Shown in pieces: positions 1 to 10,107 of a stretch of DNA of 20,549 bases. A model generated the notes under the pieces. It searched no databases. It was not told the origin of the DNA and saw only the letters and a list, made by a program, of their open reading frames with translations. The position numbers and the translations under genes are program-made. Each line of letters starts with the position of its first letter. Position 1 is the first letter of the stretch. This stretch comes from Pelargonium cotyledonis (Eukaryota > Streptophyta > Magnoliopsida > Geraniales > Geraniaceae). The DNA lies in the NCBI GenBank assembly GCA_036897625.1, contig JAYMTA010001336.1:1-20549 (forward strand), given 5' to 3'.

Positions 1-5
1 CGTGA

Positions 6-188
6 TCTGCCGATGAAGAGAATGGTGGTGGGGTGGACGACGATGACGAGGACGATGAAAGCAACGGCGGTGATGGCGAGTTCGGATATGCTGACTGCGA
101 TGATCGGACGGCGGGTGAGGGAAGTACAAGTACTCCTGTGAGCTCGACAGGAGACGAGATTGTTGGGGATGAGCCGGCAGGTCATTAA
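6..188 (+). CDS. 3' end of an unrecognised acidic protein, partial
   Basis: An open frame of 60 codons ends in TAA at 186-188. About 21 of its 60 residues are Asp or Glu, with a run DDDDEDDE near residues 11-18, followed by a Gly/Ser/Thr-rich end (GEGSTSTPVSS) and the terminus EPAGH. Its base composition is clearly more GC-rich than the sequence that follows, which fits coding sequence. The same frame is closed by a stop just upstream at 3-5, so if it is real it must be entered by splicing (AG dinucleotides lie at 17-20) or it is the tail of a decayed copy. Acidic tails of this kind occur in many plant proteins, including ones carried by transposons, and I cannot assign a family. No neighbour within the window helps to place it. 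Confidence 0.3.
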   Translation, partial: SADEENGGGVDDDDEDDESNGGDGEFGYADCDDRTAGEGSTSTPVSSTGDEIVGDEPAGH

Positions 189-409
189 TTTGGGTTGGTG
201 GTCCCCATGCGTTGGTGAGTTTTGTTCCTCTGCTGTGTAGTGCATTGTAGTGGTTTTGACTTTTGATAGTGTAGTAGTTATTGACAAAGCGAAACGATAC
301 CGTTTTGGACTTCTTCATGTGTAGAAGATGGGAGATGATGGCATACTGCGGTTTATGCTGACATGTAATTTTATCCCTTTGGCATTTAAGAATAATATCT
401 ATGTGGATA

Positions 410-417
410 CACGTGGC
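410..417 (+). promoter_or_regulatory. G-box/ABRE-like element CACGTGGC
   Basis: CACGTGGC is a full match to the abscisic-acid response element core bound by bZIP factors of the ABF/AREB type. It lies about 1.1 kb upstream of the predicted start of the channel transcript, so assignment to that gene is uncertain; it could equally sit in the 3' flank of whatever ends at 188. A second G-box follows at 777-782. Confidence 0.3.
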
Positions 418-776
418 AGCTGAGCTGGAGATTATGAAATGTGATAGGATGCTATTTTTGCCTTATCCAGTTTTGTATGGAACTATGTATTCATTGATGT
501 GTTTTTAATGTTTTATTGTTGGATAATCATGTTTTTTATTGTTGTAAGATTTATGCTATTAATTCAGGTAAATACTGTCGGTACTTGCAACAAAAAGCTA
601 GTTACTTTTGGTTTTTGTGAGTGAAGTTACTAGATTTTTGACATACAACTTCCACCCTTGTATACAAATTTATTGTTGAGGTCTCCAAATTATTTGTACA
701 TACAATTACTACGCGATTTGTAATTAAATTTTATTTTCTCTCAATTTATGTTTGAGTCATGTGGCATGGGCATGAC

Positions 777-782
777 CACGTG
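777..782. promoter_or_regulatory. G-box CACGTG
   Basis: The palindromic hexamer CACGTG sits in the context CCACGTGC, about 0.7 kb upstream of the predicted transcription start of the channel gene. It is a binding core for bZIP and bHLH factors. With the 410-417 element it makes two G-boxes in one upstream region, which would fit a dehydration- or ABA-responsive gene. Function is inferred from sequence only. Confidence 0.3.
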
Positions 783-1474
783 CTTGCTCAAGTTGGTGCA
801 ACACAATTTCGATTTTTCAGTCTTTTCAACTGATTTTTTTGTTCGTTTCTCATTGCTTTGATCGGTGTAATACACCTTTGGGGGTTAATATTTTGTGTAT
901 CATCAAGTTTTTAAGACTTGGCTTAAGAGTAATTTCACCTCTAAAATGTTGTTTTTAGACTATTAGAATTCTAATGCTTGAGGATAATAAATGGATTTGA
1001 CAATTTGAATCTAAACTCGCAAACACCTATTAGTCAATTATTGTATTTGTTCGATATATCAAGTCAAATTAAGTTAATAAATGAAAATTTAAAATACGTT
1101 CAATTGCTATGCACTAAAACTAAAATTAAAATGTTTTTTCCAATATTTTAGTATTTGGCTTGCTATGAATAAGCAAATTGAATTATACAAATACATTTCT
1201 ACTTTTAGCCTTGCTTGTCAAGAGAGAGATTAATTATAAAAAATATTCCTTAATTAAAATTCTAAACGGTTATTTAAAATAATAATAAAAATTCTCAACG
1301 GACAATAAAATCCAACCCCACAACACAAGAATGCCTAGTACATGCAATATCGTAGCAGTAGCCGAGACAGGGGCAATTTGGTAATAAAATTAGATTCAAA
1401 ATACCGGAATTGAGACACACAACCTATTTGCTGATGTTTTGTTGTCATTGATTCCGTTATTTTTGCCGCCATTT

Positions 1475-1484
1475 CATAAATAAA
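1475..1484 (+). promoter_or_regulatory. Putative TATA box of the channel gene
   Basis: CATAAATAAA lies about 30 bases before a CT-rich stretch (from about 1505) that looks like a plant 5' leader. It is the best TATA-like element at a fitting distance. The surrounding DNA is A/T-rich, so chance matches are common. Confidence 0.35.
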
Positions 1485-1504
1485 ATTAACATCCACTGTT
1501 CGTA

Positions 1505-1643
1505 GATTTGTTTTCTCAATCCCATCTTCTTCTTCCCCAATTTTTTTCCTTTTTCAATTGGGGTTTTGTTTATCAATTTGGGTTTCAAATCCAATCAACT
1601 AACCCCAGAAAAAGGTCACACTCACACTGACTCACACTTCCAG
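1505..1643 (+). other. Putative non-coding leader exon of the channel gene
   Basis: This CT-rich stretch contains no ATG, as expected for a scanning-compatible leader. It ends in TTCCAG followed by GTACAG, a good plant splice donor. Joined to the acceptor at 2521-2522 it gives a leader that reaches the ATG at 2556 with no upstream ATG. An alternative donor GTAAGT at 1764 would extend the exon by about 120 bases, also without adding an ATG, and an internal acceptor-like TTTTCAG ends at 1686. The exact 5' end is not visible from sequence. Confidence 0.45.
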
Positions 1644-2109
1644 GTACAGTTTTGTGTGTCATTTTCTTTCTGGATTGGATTTTCAGGTTCTGTTTGGCTC
1701 CCAAGAAAATTTGTGGGTCTACGTTTTGCTTGGTTCTTCGTAGTTTCTAGTTTTTTTATCTTGTAAGTATTAATGGGTAATCTTTAGTTTTAAGATTTTG
1801 ATGCTAGGTTGATTGAATTTTTATTCATAACCATGAATGTGTTTGTGTGTTTTGTTACATTTGGGCGTGTTTTGAGTTTGTAGATTTTAAACAATGGGTT
1901 TATGATCTTTTTCTCCCATTGTATTGGAAATCTAGACGCATGGCTTGAACAAGTTTAGGAATTTAGGCTCTATGATTCTTTTTTTTTCCTTCTTAATCCC
2001 CAAATTGATCACAATGTCACGCATTGTGAGTATGCATGTTTTTGAGGACTTGGCGGAATTGTGCAGCGTAGTGTGAGAGTGTTGTAATATTTGGGTGAAG
2101 CGAATGAAC

Positions 2110-2285
2110 TAAAATTAAGGATGGACCAGTGCACGAGGCTCTCACCATTGTGGAGTCTAGATAGAGCCGTTTTTGAGTTTTACGAAATAAATTGTTTCCC
2201 AAACTCAAACACATGACCTTAAGGTCACGGGTCACGTTGAGTCAATATTCACCCTCGAGGAACCTCTTGAACTATCTTGGGCAAA
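2110..2285 (-). mobile_element. Decayed tRNA-derived SINE relic
   Basis: Read on the - strand, TAGTTCAAGAGGTT (complement of 2261-2274) resembles a pol III A box, and GTGTTTGAGTTTGGG (complement of 2198-2212) resembles a B box. These are followed by GGGAAACA and then GAGAGCCTCGTGCACTGG (complement of about 2128-2145), which recalls the conserved GGAGC(C)TNGTGCAC region of plant TS/Au-type SINEs. The A-to-B spacing is some 15 bases longer than in a tRNA, so there has been an internal insertion. A clear tail and target-site duplication are not visible, which points to considerable age. The family name is inferred from remembered consensus sequences. The head is repeated at about 2355-2390. Confidence 0.55.
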
Positions 2286-2390
2286 CCCCTAACCTAGAGT
2301 CAATTTTTGTATGCAACTTTATTTCTACTTTGTAGAGAGAATGATTCTCTAACTTAAACCTCGAGGAACCTCATGAACTATCATGGGGGG
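2253..2390. repeat. Direct repeat of the SINE head, period 106
   Basis: CCTCGAGGAACCTC begins at both 2253 and 2359. The two copies, extended through GAACTATC.TGGG, match over about 28 bases with two or three differences. They cover the A-box end of the SINE relic. This suggests either two head-to-tail SINE heads or one SINE inserted beside another that was then truncated. Confidence 0.6.
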
Positions 2391-2555
2391 AAATGTTGCA
2401 TTGATCCACACCTAATTTGTAAGTCCAAACAGATCAATGGTTCAAATATGTGGAGCTATTGGATCTCACTATCTCACAAAGTTAGAAAATGGTCCATACT
2501 CATTCTATTCTTTGCACTCTAGGAGACAAGTGGTAGTATTCTTCAAGGATTCAAA

Positions 2556-5500
2556 ATGGCTGGTCTTCAAGATGTGTTGGTTTCAGCATCTATCAATCTT
2601 ATGAGTGCACTTGCGTTCCTTGTGGCCTTTGCCATGTTACGTCTACAACCAGTTAACGACAGAGTCTACTTCCCCAAATGGTACCTCAAGGGAATAAGAG
2701 GAAGCCCAACGGGCTCCGCTTCAAAAGTAAGCAGATTTGTCAACTTGAATTGGAAGACATATTTGAAGTTTTGGAATTGGATGCCTGCAGCATTGAGAAT
2801 GCCAGAACCCGAGCTCATTGATCATGCAGGGCTTGATTCTGCAGCATACATTCGGATATATATTCTAGGGTGAGGTCCTTTCCTTTTCCCGTGCTCATTA
2901 CATCTAAAATCATTTCCCCAAAACAAATTGTGTTGTTGCAAATTTTAGCACATTGTGTTTTCCACACTAATTTGAAGCTACGGATATGCAGCTTGAAAAT
3001 ATTTGTTCCAATGACTGTACTTGCTCTTGGTGTTTTGGTGCCTGTAAATTGGACGGCGAAAGCACTGGAGGAATATCTTACAGATGTAGTATTCAGTAAT
3101 ATTGACAAGCTCTCCATATCTAATGTGGAACCAGGATCACGGAGGTCAGCAATATCATGTTCATAACTTTGAATAGTATTGCTGTCATTTTGTATAGAGA
3201 TATGATATTTAACACCGTATTCTATATTTATATTGAATATAAAAAAGATGAAGGGTTAAAAATTTACAAATGTATTGTAATTTCAGTTTAAATGCATTGC
3301 TTATAATGTTTATTGCATGAGCTTTTATCATAAGCCTAACATAAAACGTATGCTACGTAGCGAATCTTGGAATGTTGATTTCTTAGCAACATAAACATAG
3401 ATAATGGGAGAGTTCTTGGTTTTGAAGTTCTGCAATATTCTAGTTTGGTTGCTCGGTAAATTTGAACGTGAAACATATGTTATACTTCTATTGTGCTATG
3501 ATGCTATGAGAGATTTCTCCTTTATCCTCTTTCAGGTTTTTGGCACATCTATTTATGTCATATGCCTTCCTATTTTGGACGACGTATATGCTCTACACAG
3601 AGTACAAGACGGTAGCTACCATGAGATTGCATTTTTTAGCATCTGATAGACGACGCCCGGATCAATTCACCGTGAGTTCATTGTACTCTTTTATATGAAG
3701 CACAATTGACATGCTTTTACAATGTACAGTATCTGATAGGCTAAATCATGTTTCTTTCAATTCATTTTGTATTAAAAGTTTCACAAAACCCATCATCGTG
3801 ATTTGGTATATTGATTTCAGTTTGCTGCATTTTAGGTTCTTGTGAAAAATGTTCCTCCAGACCCTGATGAGTCTATCAGTGAGCATGTGGAGCATTTCTT
3901 TTGTGTGAACCATCCTGATCATTATCTCCTTCATCAGGTATTCATCATTGAAGTCTTGGTTAAAATTAATAAGTTTTGCGGTCTTACCATGGCTTTATTT
4001 TCAAAATTAAGGTTGTATACAATGCAAATAATCTTGCAACACTGGTTGCAAACAAAAAAACTTTGGAGAATTGGCTAACCTACCACAAAAATAAATTCGA
4101 GAGAAATCCTAGCAAGAGGCCAACTACGAAGGTACATTATATAAATCTCTTTACTTGATTGATGAGCTTCACATTATGGTTTTATTTTGTAGCATTTCTT
4201 TCTTAGTGAGATATCATATCTTTGCTGCTTTCCTCTTGTATATATAGACCGGATTTTATGGTATGGTGGGAGCTACCGTCGATGCCATTGACTATTATAC
4301 TGCTGAGATTGAGAAGTTAGGTGTAGAAGTAAGTCTTGATTCTCATTTTCAGCTTATTTAATACGACATCAATGTGTAAGAGAATTATAATATTTGGTAC
4401 ATTGATGCAGGAAGAGGCAGAAAGAGAGAGGGTCGTTAGTGATACCAAAGCCATAATTCCCGCAGCTTTTGTTTCATTCAGAACCAGATGGGGTGCAGCT
4501 GTTTGTGCACAAACTCAGCAATCAAGTAACCCTACACGCTGGCTGACAGAATGGGCTCCTGAGCCCCGTGATGTTTGTTGGGAGAATCTGTCAATACCAT
4601 ATGTTGAACTCACTATCCGGAGAATCCTCATGGCTATTGCTTTGTTCTTTCTTGTTTTCTTTTTCATGATTCCGATAGCATTTGTTCAGTCTCTAGCCAA
4701 CATTGAGGGAGTTGAGACAGTTTTTCCTTTCTTGAAGCCTCTGATAGAAAAGTACGTAGATACCTTCTTTTACTAGTTGATGCCTTTTTTGGTTTCACGT
4801 GTACTTATTTTTGGATTGTTGCACTGAAAAATTGGAATATATTTTGCTGCAGGGATTATATCAAGTCTTTCATTCAAGGATTTCTTCCCGGTATTGCATT
4901 GAAGGTGTTCCTAATTATTCTTCCAATGATTCTCATGTTTATGTCCAGAATAGAAGGGTTTGCGTCCGTATCAGCTTTGGAGAGGAGATCAGCTGCTAAG
5001 TATCACTTGTTTTTACTCGTCAACGTGTTTCTTGGCAGCGTTGTTGCAGGATCAGCATTTCAGCAACTTGGTTCTTTAGTCGACAAGCCCCCGTCACAGT
5101 ACGTAGCTTTAGTGATTTCCTTTTCCAGAACATACTTTAATTAGCATTTTACGTTGTTATTTCAATTTACTCGTGAAAAATGACACAGTATATCTTTTCT
5201 GCTAACAACTCAATGTCATGTAAATTTGTGTTGCTCTTGTAGGATTCCAAAGATTATTGGTGTTTCCATTCCTATGAAAGCCACTTTCTTTATAACTTAC
5301 ATTATGGTTGATGGTTGGAGTGGGATTGCTGCAGAGATCCTCAGATTGGTTCCTTTCATTATATTCCACCTAAAGAACGCTCTTTTGGTTAAGACAGAGC
5401 AGGATAGGGAACAAGCAATGGATCCTGGTTCCTTGGACTTTGCTACATGCGAGCCCCGCATACAGCTCTACTTCTTGCTAGGCTTTGTGTATGCTGTGGT

Positions 5501-6273
5501 CACTCCCATACTCCTTCCCTTCATTGTCGTGTTCTTTTTCTTCTCCTTTTTGGTATTCCGGCATCAGGTATTTGATCCCATTGCGCGCCTTTCCATTATA
5601 GACTCACTTGTTCAACATGACAGCACTCCCTGTGTTATGGTGTTTCATTTGTTGATTCTTTTTTGGTCTAGGTAATCAATGTGTATGACCAAAGGTATGA
5701 GAGCGGCGCATCTTTCTGGCCAGATGTGCAGCGCAGAATTATCGTTGGTATGATCATATCCCAACTTCTCCTCATCGGATTGTTCAGCACAAAAGACGCT
5801 GAATACACAGCTCCAGCACTCATTGTGCAGCCTATTTATATGATCTGGTTCCATGTTTACTGTAAGGGGCGCTTTGAATCGGCATTTGTCAGATACCCAT
5901 TACAGGTTATTGATCACTCTTCTGGATATACAATCTGCATTGTGTATATGTAACCTTAACTATGGTTTTTGATAGTGTAAAGTGAACATTTTGTGATATC
6001 ATGTGTATAAGTACTGATATAGTGTAACAATGATCTTGAATTTTGGTTACAATGCAGGAAGCAATGATGAAGGATACAGTTGAAAGGGCTAAGGAACCGA
6101 AGCTGAACTTGAAAGCATATCTTCAGGACGCTTACATGCATCCAGTTTTCAAGGACACTCAGATGTACAAACGTCAACCGGTTGATGAGGAAGAGAACAA
6201 CCTGCTCGTTCGAACGAGGAGATCTTATCTGAGTAGCAGATATGTTTCTGATTCTGAAACTAATGAAAATTGA
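2556..6273 (+). CDS. OSCA1/CSC1-like osmo-/mechanosensitive cation channel
   Basis: Eleven exons join in frame: 2556-2869, 2992-3144, 3536-3671, 3836-3937, 4012-4131, 4248-4328, 4411-4751, 4853-5098, 5243-5567, 5672-5905, 6058-6273. They give 755 aa, close to the ~770 of Arabidopsis OSCA1 members. The order is N-terminal helix ~8-28; helices ~102-121 and ~160-178; a long cytosolic PHM7-type domain ~180-365 with VLVKNVPPDPDESISEHVEH and LTEWAPEPRDV; then the DUF221/RSN1_7TM channel region from ~373, including FMIPIAFVQSLANIEG, MKATFFITYIMVDGW and EPRIQLYFLLGFVYA; and a short charged tail after ~684. By family, OSCA channels are dimeric, mostly plasma-membrane Ca2+-permeable channels opened by membrane tension or hyperosmotic shock. 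The start has A at -3 and G at +4. All introns are GT-AG; the tenth has a weak donor (GTTATT). The C-tail is shorter than in several Arabidopsis paralogues, and I cannot fix the orthologue within OSCA1. Confidence 0.93.
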
Positions 6274-6900
6274 TGTTGTTGTCTGTTTTTAGCTTAGCTA
6301 GGCATGTCTGAGACTTACACTGTTGTTGACTTGTTCCTGCTGCTCATTGCATTCTCTGTACATCATAAGTAGGATAAAGTTCCAAGAACGTTCATGTACT
6401 ATCCACATCGTTTTGTTCTGGTCTCAATACTTTTAACGGCGATTTGTTCATCGTTTTGTTCTGGTCTCAATACTTTTAACAGCAATTAGTTTTAGACTAA
6501 AGTTAGTGTGACATGGAATCCGTTAGTAACTACTGATGTAGATATATACCTGGCTTTGACGTGGCGTGAGAGAAGTGTGGCTTCAATGCACGTCTAAATC
6601 TTTTTGAAACCGAACGATGTGGATAGTACAGAGACCTTTTTGGACTTTACAAGAAAGAGTGTTCTTGCGTATTTTTTGATGAAATCAATATATACCAACA
6701 ATCTGTTCTTTTGTGCTGTGTTGCTGATGATGTTCCTATTCATTTCCAGAAAAAAAGAAAAAAAAAAGTACATAGATTCTCTGAAAATAAAAAATGTTTT
6801 ACCAACTTGCGGGTACAAACGTACAAGTTTCATGGATATTTCGACAATCTCCAAAATAGAGCCTCTATACATATCTGAGACAGAGTATACATAAACATGA
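6274..6900. other. Convergent intergenic region, shared 3' flanks
   Basis: The channel gene and PAC end tail-to-tail here, 627 bases apart, so both 3' untranslated regions and terminators must lie in it. A 43-bp tandem duplication (6406-6491) falls in the probable 3' UTR of the channel gene. AATAAA at 6786-6791 is a possible + strand polyadenylation signal, though far from the stop. Two facing open frames of about 90 codons near 6594-6894 show no family features and I read them as chance. The region is otherwise unremarkable A/T-rich sequence. Confidence 0.5.
6406..6491. repeat. 43-bp tandem duplication in the channel 3' flank
   Basis: A 32-base block starting CATCGTTTTGTTCTGG is identical at 6406-6437 and 6449-6480. 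The following bases (GGCGATTTGTT versus AGCAATTAGTT) are clearly related, so the full unit is 43 bases repeated twice. The identity implies a recent duplication by slippage or unequal exchange. Confidence 0.9.
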
Positions 6901-9900
6901 TCACCACTTCAACTCCATAGCAACTTTTAAAAGATCTTCTACTTGGCGTATGGTTCGATTTTTCTCTTGCTGCTGCATCCTATTTGCAACAGATTCAGCG
7001 TCGAGTCCTTCGGCTTTTTTCACTTTGCTTTGCTCAAGCCGAACCTCTTCTAATAACTCAGCAACCTCTCTGACAAAATCCGCCCTAAATAGAATATTGT
7101 CCTCTTCAGGCGGTATTGGAAGAGGCCCTACATGCTGATGGAATAATAAATCAACCAGTACAATGCGAGGAAAATGAAAACCTCATTCCATATATGCATA
7201 TGAAATGTGAAATGTGAAATGTCATGAGATGTGAGACTTCGTAATATCAGTGAACACTGTAATACACTTGCAGCATACCTTATCTAGGTCAAACCCTGTC
7301 GGAAGGAGGAGGCTATATGGATCCTCCTGTGGAAAGGTATCAGCCATGCGCTTTTTGCAATCCCTTAGCCAGTCTTCCTCGTTAAACCCGTCATGCACAA
7401 TCAAAAGTTCATTGAGCAGTCTCATGGCAGGAGTAGCCGCTTGTTTCAAAATCTCTGTCTAAAGTGTTCGATGGAATCTTAGAACTTGTCATTTTTATAA
7501 CAGAAGTAAAACAGATAAGAAAAAAAAAACATATTACGAATTATATTAACTTGGTCGGTTAATTTATTCTTTATAAAATTGTTAAAGCCTTGTGCACTAA
7601 GACACTATTCTATACAGGTTTGACTTCAACTAAGACGGGTTCGATAAGATATTGCAGCAAGCTGCAAACATTTACAAGCTACATACCTGAGAGTAACAGA
7701 AAAGGACACGGAGACACACATGATACACATGCCATAAGATTTGAGAAGATTTTCCCAATTCTCCAAGGCTATCAGATAAAATAACTTTAAGGCTTCTACA
7801 CCAAAAGAGGCTAGTAGAGCTAGTTTAAGCCAAAAATCATTCAAACTACAACAGCAAGTATGTTGCATGGTTTTATTTTGTATTGCACTCGGATAAAAGA
7901 AACTTCAACACCACAACAGGCTTGTAGAACTTACTCAAGGTATAAAAATCTCTCACTAAAACAGCAATACTAGTTATATGGAATCATTTTGCACTGCATT
8001 CTAGTCAGACATTTTTGAGTTGTAGAGAATTATACGACGATATATATAATCTGAACAGCTTTTATGTCTTCCATAAACATCTCAGTAGTTAGTACTTACA
8101 GAATGAAGAAGAATGCATACCTCAACCCTCCTATATAAGAGATCGAGACTTCTAATAACATCCCTTTCTTCCTGAAACAGAGATAGAAAAAGGAAAAGGA
8201 CACTTAATACAGAATTCAGACAATTCAAAATTATAATTGAAACTCATTTTCAAGACTGGATTTAATCTACTCAAGCCTCCTGTAATTGCCGTGGAAAAGC
8301 TAAACATAAAACTAAAAAGCAATGTCATATAATCATAGGCATAACTTTCTAACATCATTGTGATTTAAAGCATTGCAGTTGCAGAAAATCTGTCAGAATT
8401 TACAAAAAAGACAAAATAAACTTCAGAAATAAGTTACACAACAACAGCATTACAGCGTTGCCTCGAGAGAAGAGAGAATATGCCAAGAATTGAAAGAATG
8501 AAAAAACTCATGACTTACATCGCGTCGAGCGAGATCAAGCCGATTCCAAATAACCATAAGAACAAGTTCGTTCAGTTCTCCTGTTTCTGCAGCTTCCACG
8601 ATTCTCTGTGCGAGTGACGTTAAACAGTTGCAGTTATAAAATTGACAAACGTGAATGGTGTTTTGCTTGAATTACTATATAAATTGACATTTAAAGTAGG
8701 GGAAAAATGAAGCATTTGTTCAGAATGAAGACATTAAAGTCTTCTTATCAAAATTGTTTACCATAAAAAAAGACATTCAACATACTAAAACATAGCATAA
8801 TGGCATATTCGCAGATAAAAAAACAAACAAACTGTAATCTTAAGAAACCAACTACCTCTTCCACTTCTTCCTCAGCTCTAATAAAACTTGAAACCAATTT
8901 TTTTGCTTTTCTGACATCTTCTTGAGGAAAACTTTTCAGCCTCATCCCGATTTCACGATATTCTTCAACCTTCCTTGCATCTTCATCATCTTCCGCTTGA
9001 CGTAGTCGCTCGAATTCCTTTGTCTTTTCACGTTGTTTAGCTTGCCATTCCTTGTATTGAGAAGGTTAAACGCACCATTTAACACAAACATTACAGCAAC
9101 AATTAGCATTCATTTTAAATCCCGATTTCATATCCAAAACTCTGAGTCTGAGCATAAGATGAGCAAGCATTTTTTAGCAAAACTAACTAGATTATTCATC
9201 AAATTCAGCTATGATAGTAAAAAGAATGGGCAAAACATTATCAAATGGGAAATCTAACCTAGTAATGTTCACTTCATGGGAAATCATTCATGGATTTTTT
9301 CAGGTTAGTTCCTAGAATCCATTGGAAAGCTAGTTCAAGCTACATAAATGCAACTCAATTACATCTCTTTTACTGGTTCAATAGCACCATTGCTCCAAAC
9401 TCAACTTCCCAGAAACAGTCACTCTCATGACTCACCCAATTCATAAAACTAAATTAAAAACTAAAAATGAACCAGTCAAACAAGCAATTCAAGAAACTCC
9501 TACCCCAAAAAACTTCAGAAAGGTAACAAATTTTACAAAACCAAGCAAGAAATTAATGGAGGTCTGGTCAGCACCCAACAACAAAGGTAACAAATTTAAA
9601 GAGACCCTTGTGAGAAAATGAAAAAAATCCATACACCCATGTGAGCAAAAGCTCAAAAAAGCAAGAGAGAGAGATAGATAGATACATCATCATAGTACTC
9701 CTTGGGAAGCCCCTCTATGAGAGGCTCTTCTTCCTTGGCCACGCAACTCCTCACTACTGGTCACAGGAACCAACAGCAAAATATGAAGAAAAAAATGGTG
9801 AATATGCATAAATGGATAGTGAAAACTGAAAAGATAGGTGCGAACAGTAATGGGAAACAAAACAAACCAGATGAGTAGTTGGGGTTGACAGAAGCAGATG

Positions 9901-10015
9901 GGAAGAAGCACAGAGGAATTGGAAACCTCGAAACTAAAAGGGTCGAAGAAGAAGAAGAAGTGGCAGTGGTTGCTGCCCAGGTCGGCCACAACCTCACCAG
10001 CTTCACCGCTTCCAT
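6901..10015 (-). CDS. PAC: PALE CRESS (PAC), plastid 50S biogenesis protein
   Basis: Seven exons on the - strand join in frame: 10015-9868, 9756-9686, 9050-8856, 8605-8519, 8171-8121, 7458-7279, 7134-6901. They give 321 aa, against about 313 in Arabidopsis. Residues 1 to ~49 are Ser/Thr-rich with almost no acid, as in a chloroplast transit peptide. Then come VAKEEEPLIEGLPKEYYDD, a highly charged, probably coiled-coil stretch ~74-138 (EWQAKQREKTKEFERLR, MRLKSFPQEDVRKAKKLV), RSLDLLYRRVETEILKQ, and a C-terminus QQEKNRTIRQVEDLLKVAMELKW. These match PAC as I recall it. By family, PAC binds plastid 23S rRNA, is needed for 50S assembly, and its loss gives pale, non-photosynthetic seedlings. The ATG (G at -3 and +4) is the first in its leader. 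All introns are GT-AG. REF4 lies directly upstream on the same strand. Confidence 0.92.
7459..8120 (-). other. PAC intron 5, holding a diverged duplication
   Basis: This 662-base intron separates the small 51-base exon (8121-8171) from the next coding exon. It contains no gene. Its middle part, about 7790-8005, looks like two diverged copies of one ~110-130 base segment, described as a separate repeat. The rest is A/T-rich. Confidence 0.7.
7790..8005. repeat. Diverged tandem duplication in a PAC intron
   Basis: Two segments, about 7790-7893 and 7918-8003, share the order AGGCTT.TAG, AAAAATC.., ACAGCAA and ATTTTG.A.TGCA.TC, with many differences and small indels between them. The offset is 110-128 bases depending on the anchor chosen. 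It appears to be an old local duplication, not a named element. The alignment was made by eye only. Confidence 0.45.
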
Positions 10016-10107
10016 TGCTCCTCTCTAAAACCTCTCACCAACAGAGATACACTGAGAAATGAGAATTAACAAGAAAATGTTACAGGCTTAAAAGAAAAAA
10101 GCTTTCA

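Larger units (their letters stand above)
189..1474. other. AT-rich intergenic region upstream of the channel gene
   Basis: There is no credible coding frame here. The first few hundred bases could be the 3' untranslated region of the acidic frame that ends at 188. The rest is A/T-rich with homopolymer runs, and a small direct echo (AAATTCT followed by a short gap and ACGG) lies near 1256-1300. Two G-box elements are listed separately. No structured repeat, tRNA or transposon terminus was recognised. Confidence 0.5.
1644..2522 (+). other. Leader intron of the channel gene
   Basis: This is the predicted intron between the leader exon and the first coding exon. The 3' end is strong: a pyrimidine-rich CTATTCTTTGCACTCTAG precedes the exon start at 2523. 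The intron is T-rich in its first third, then carries a decayed SINE (about 2110-2285) and a second partial copy of the SINE head (about 2355-2390). Leader introns of this size are common in highly expressed plant genes and often raise expression. The donor could be 1644 or 1764. Confidence 0.45.

Noticed and set aside
2815-3117. A 100-codon - strand frame across channel exons 1-2
   Set aside because: It is antisense to conserved coding sequence and runs through the first intron.
6594-6894. Facing open frames on both strands in the OSCA-PAC interval
   Set aside because: Low complexity with A runs, no recognisable domain, and location in the expected 3' untranslated regions.
9427-9621. A 64-codon + strand frame in PAC intron 2
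   Set aside because: Lys/Thr/Pro-rich composition simply reflects A-rich intron sequence, and it is antisense to PAC with no homologue recognised.
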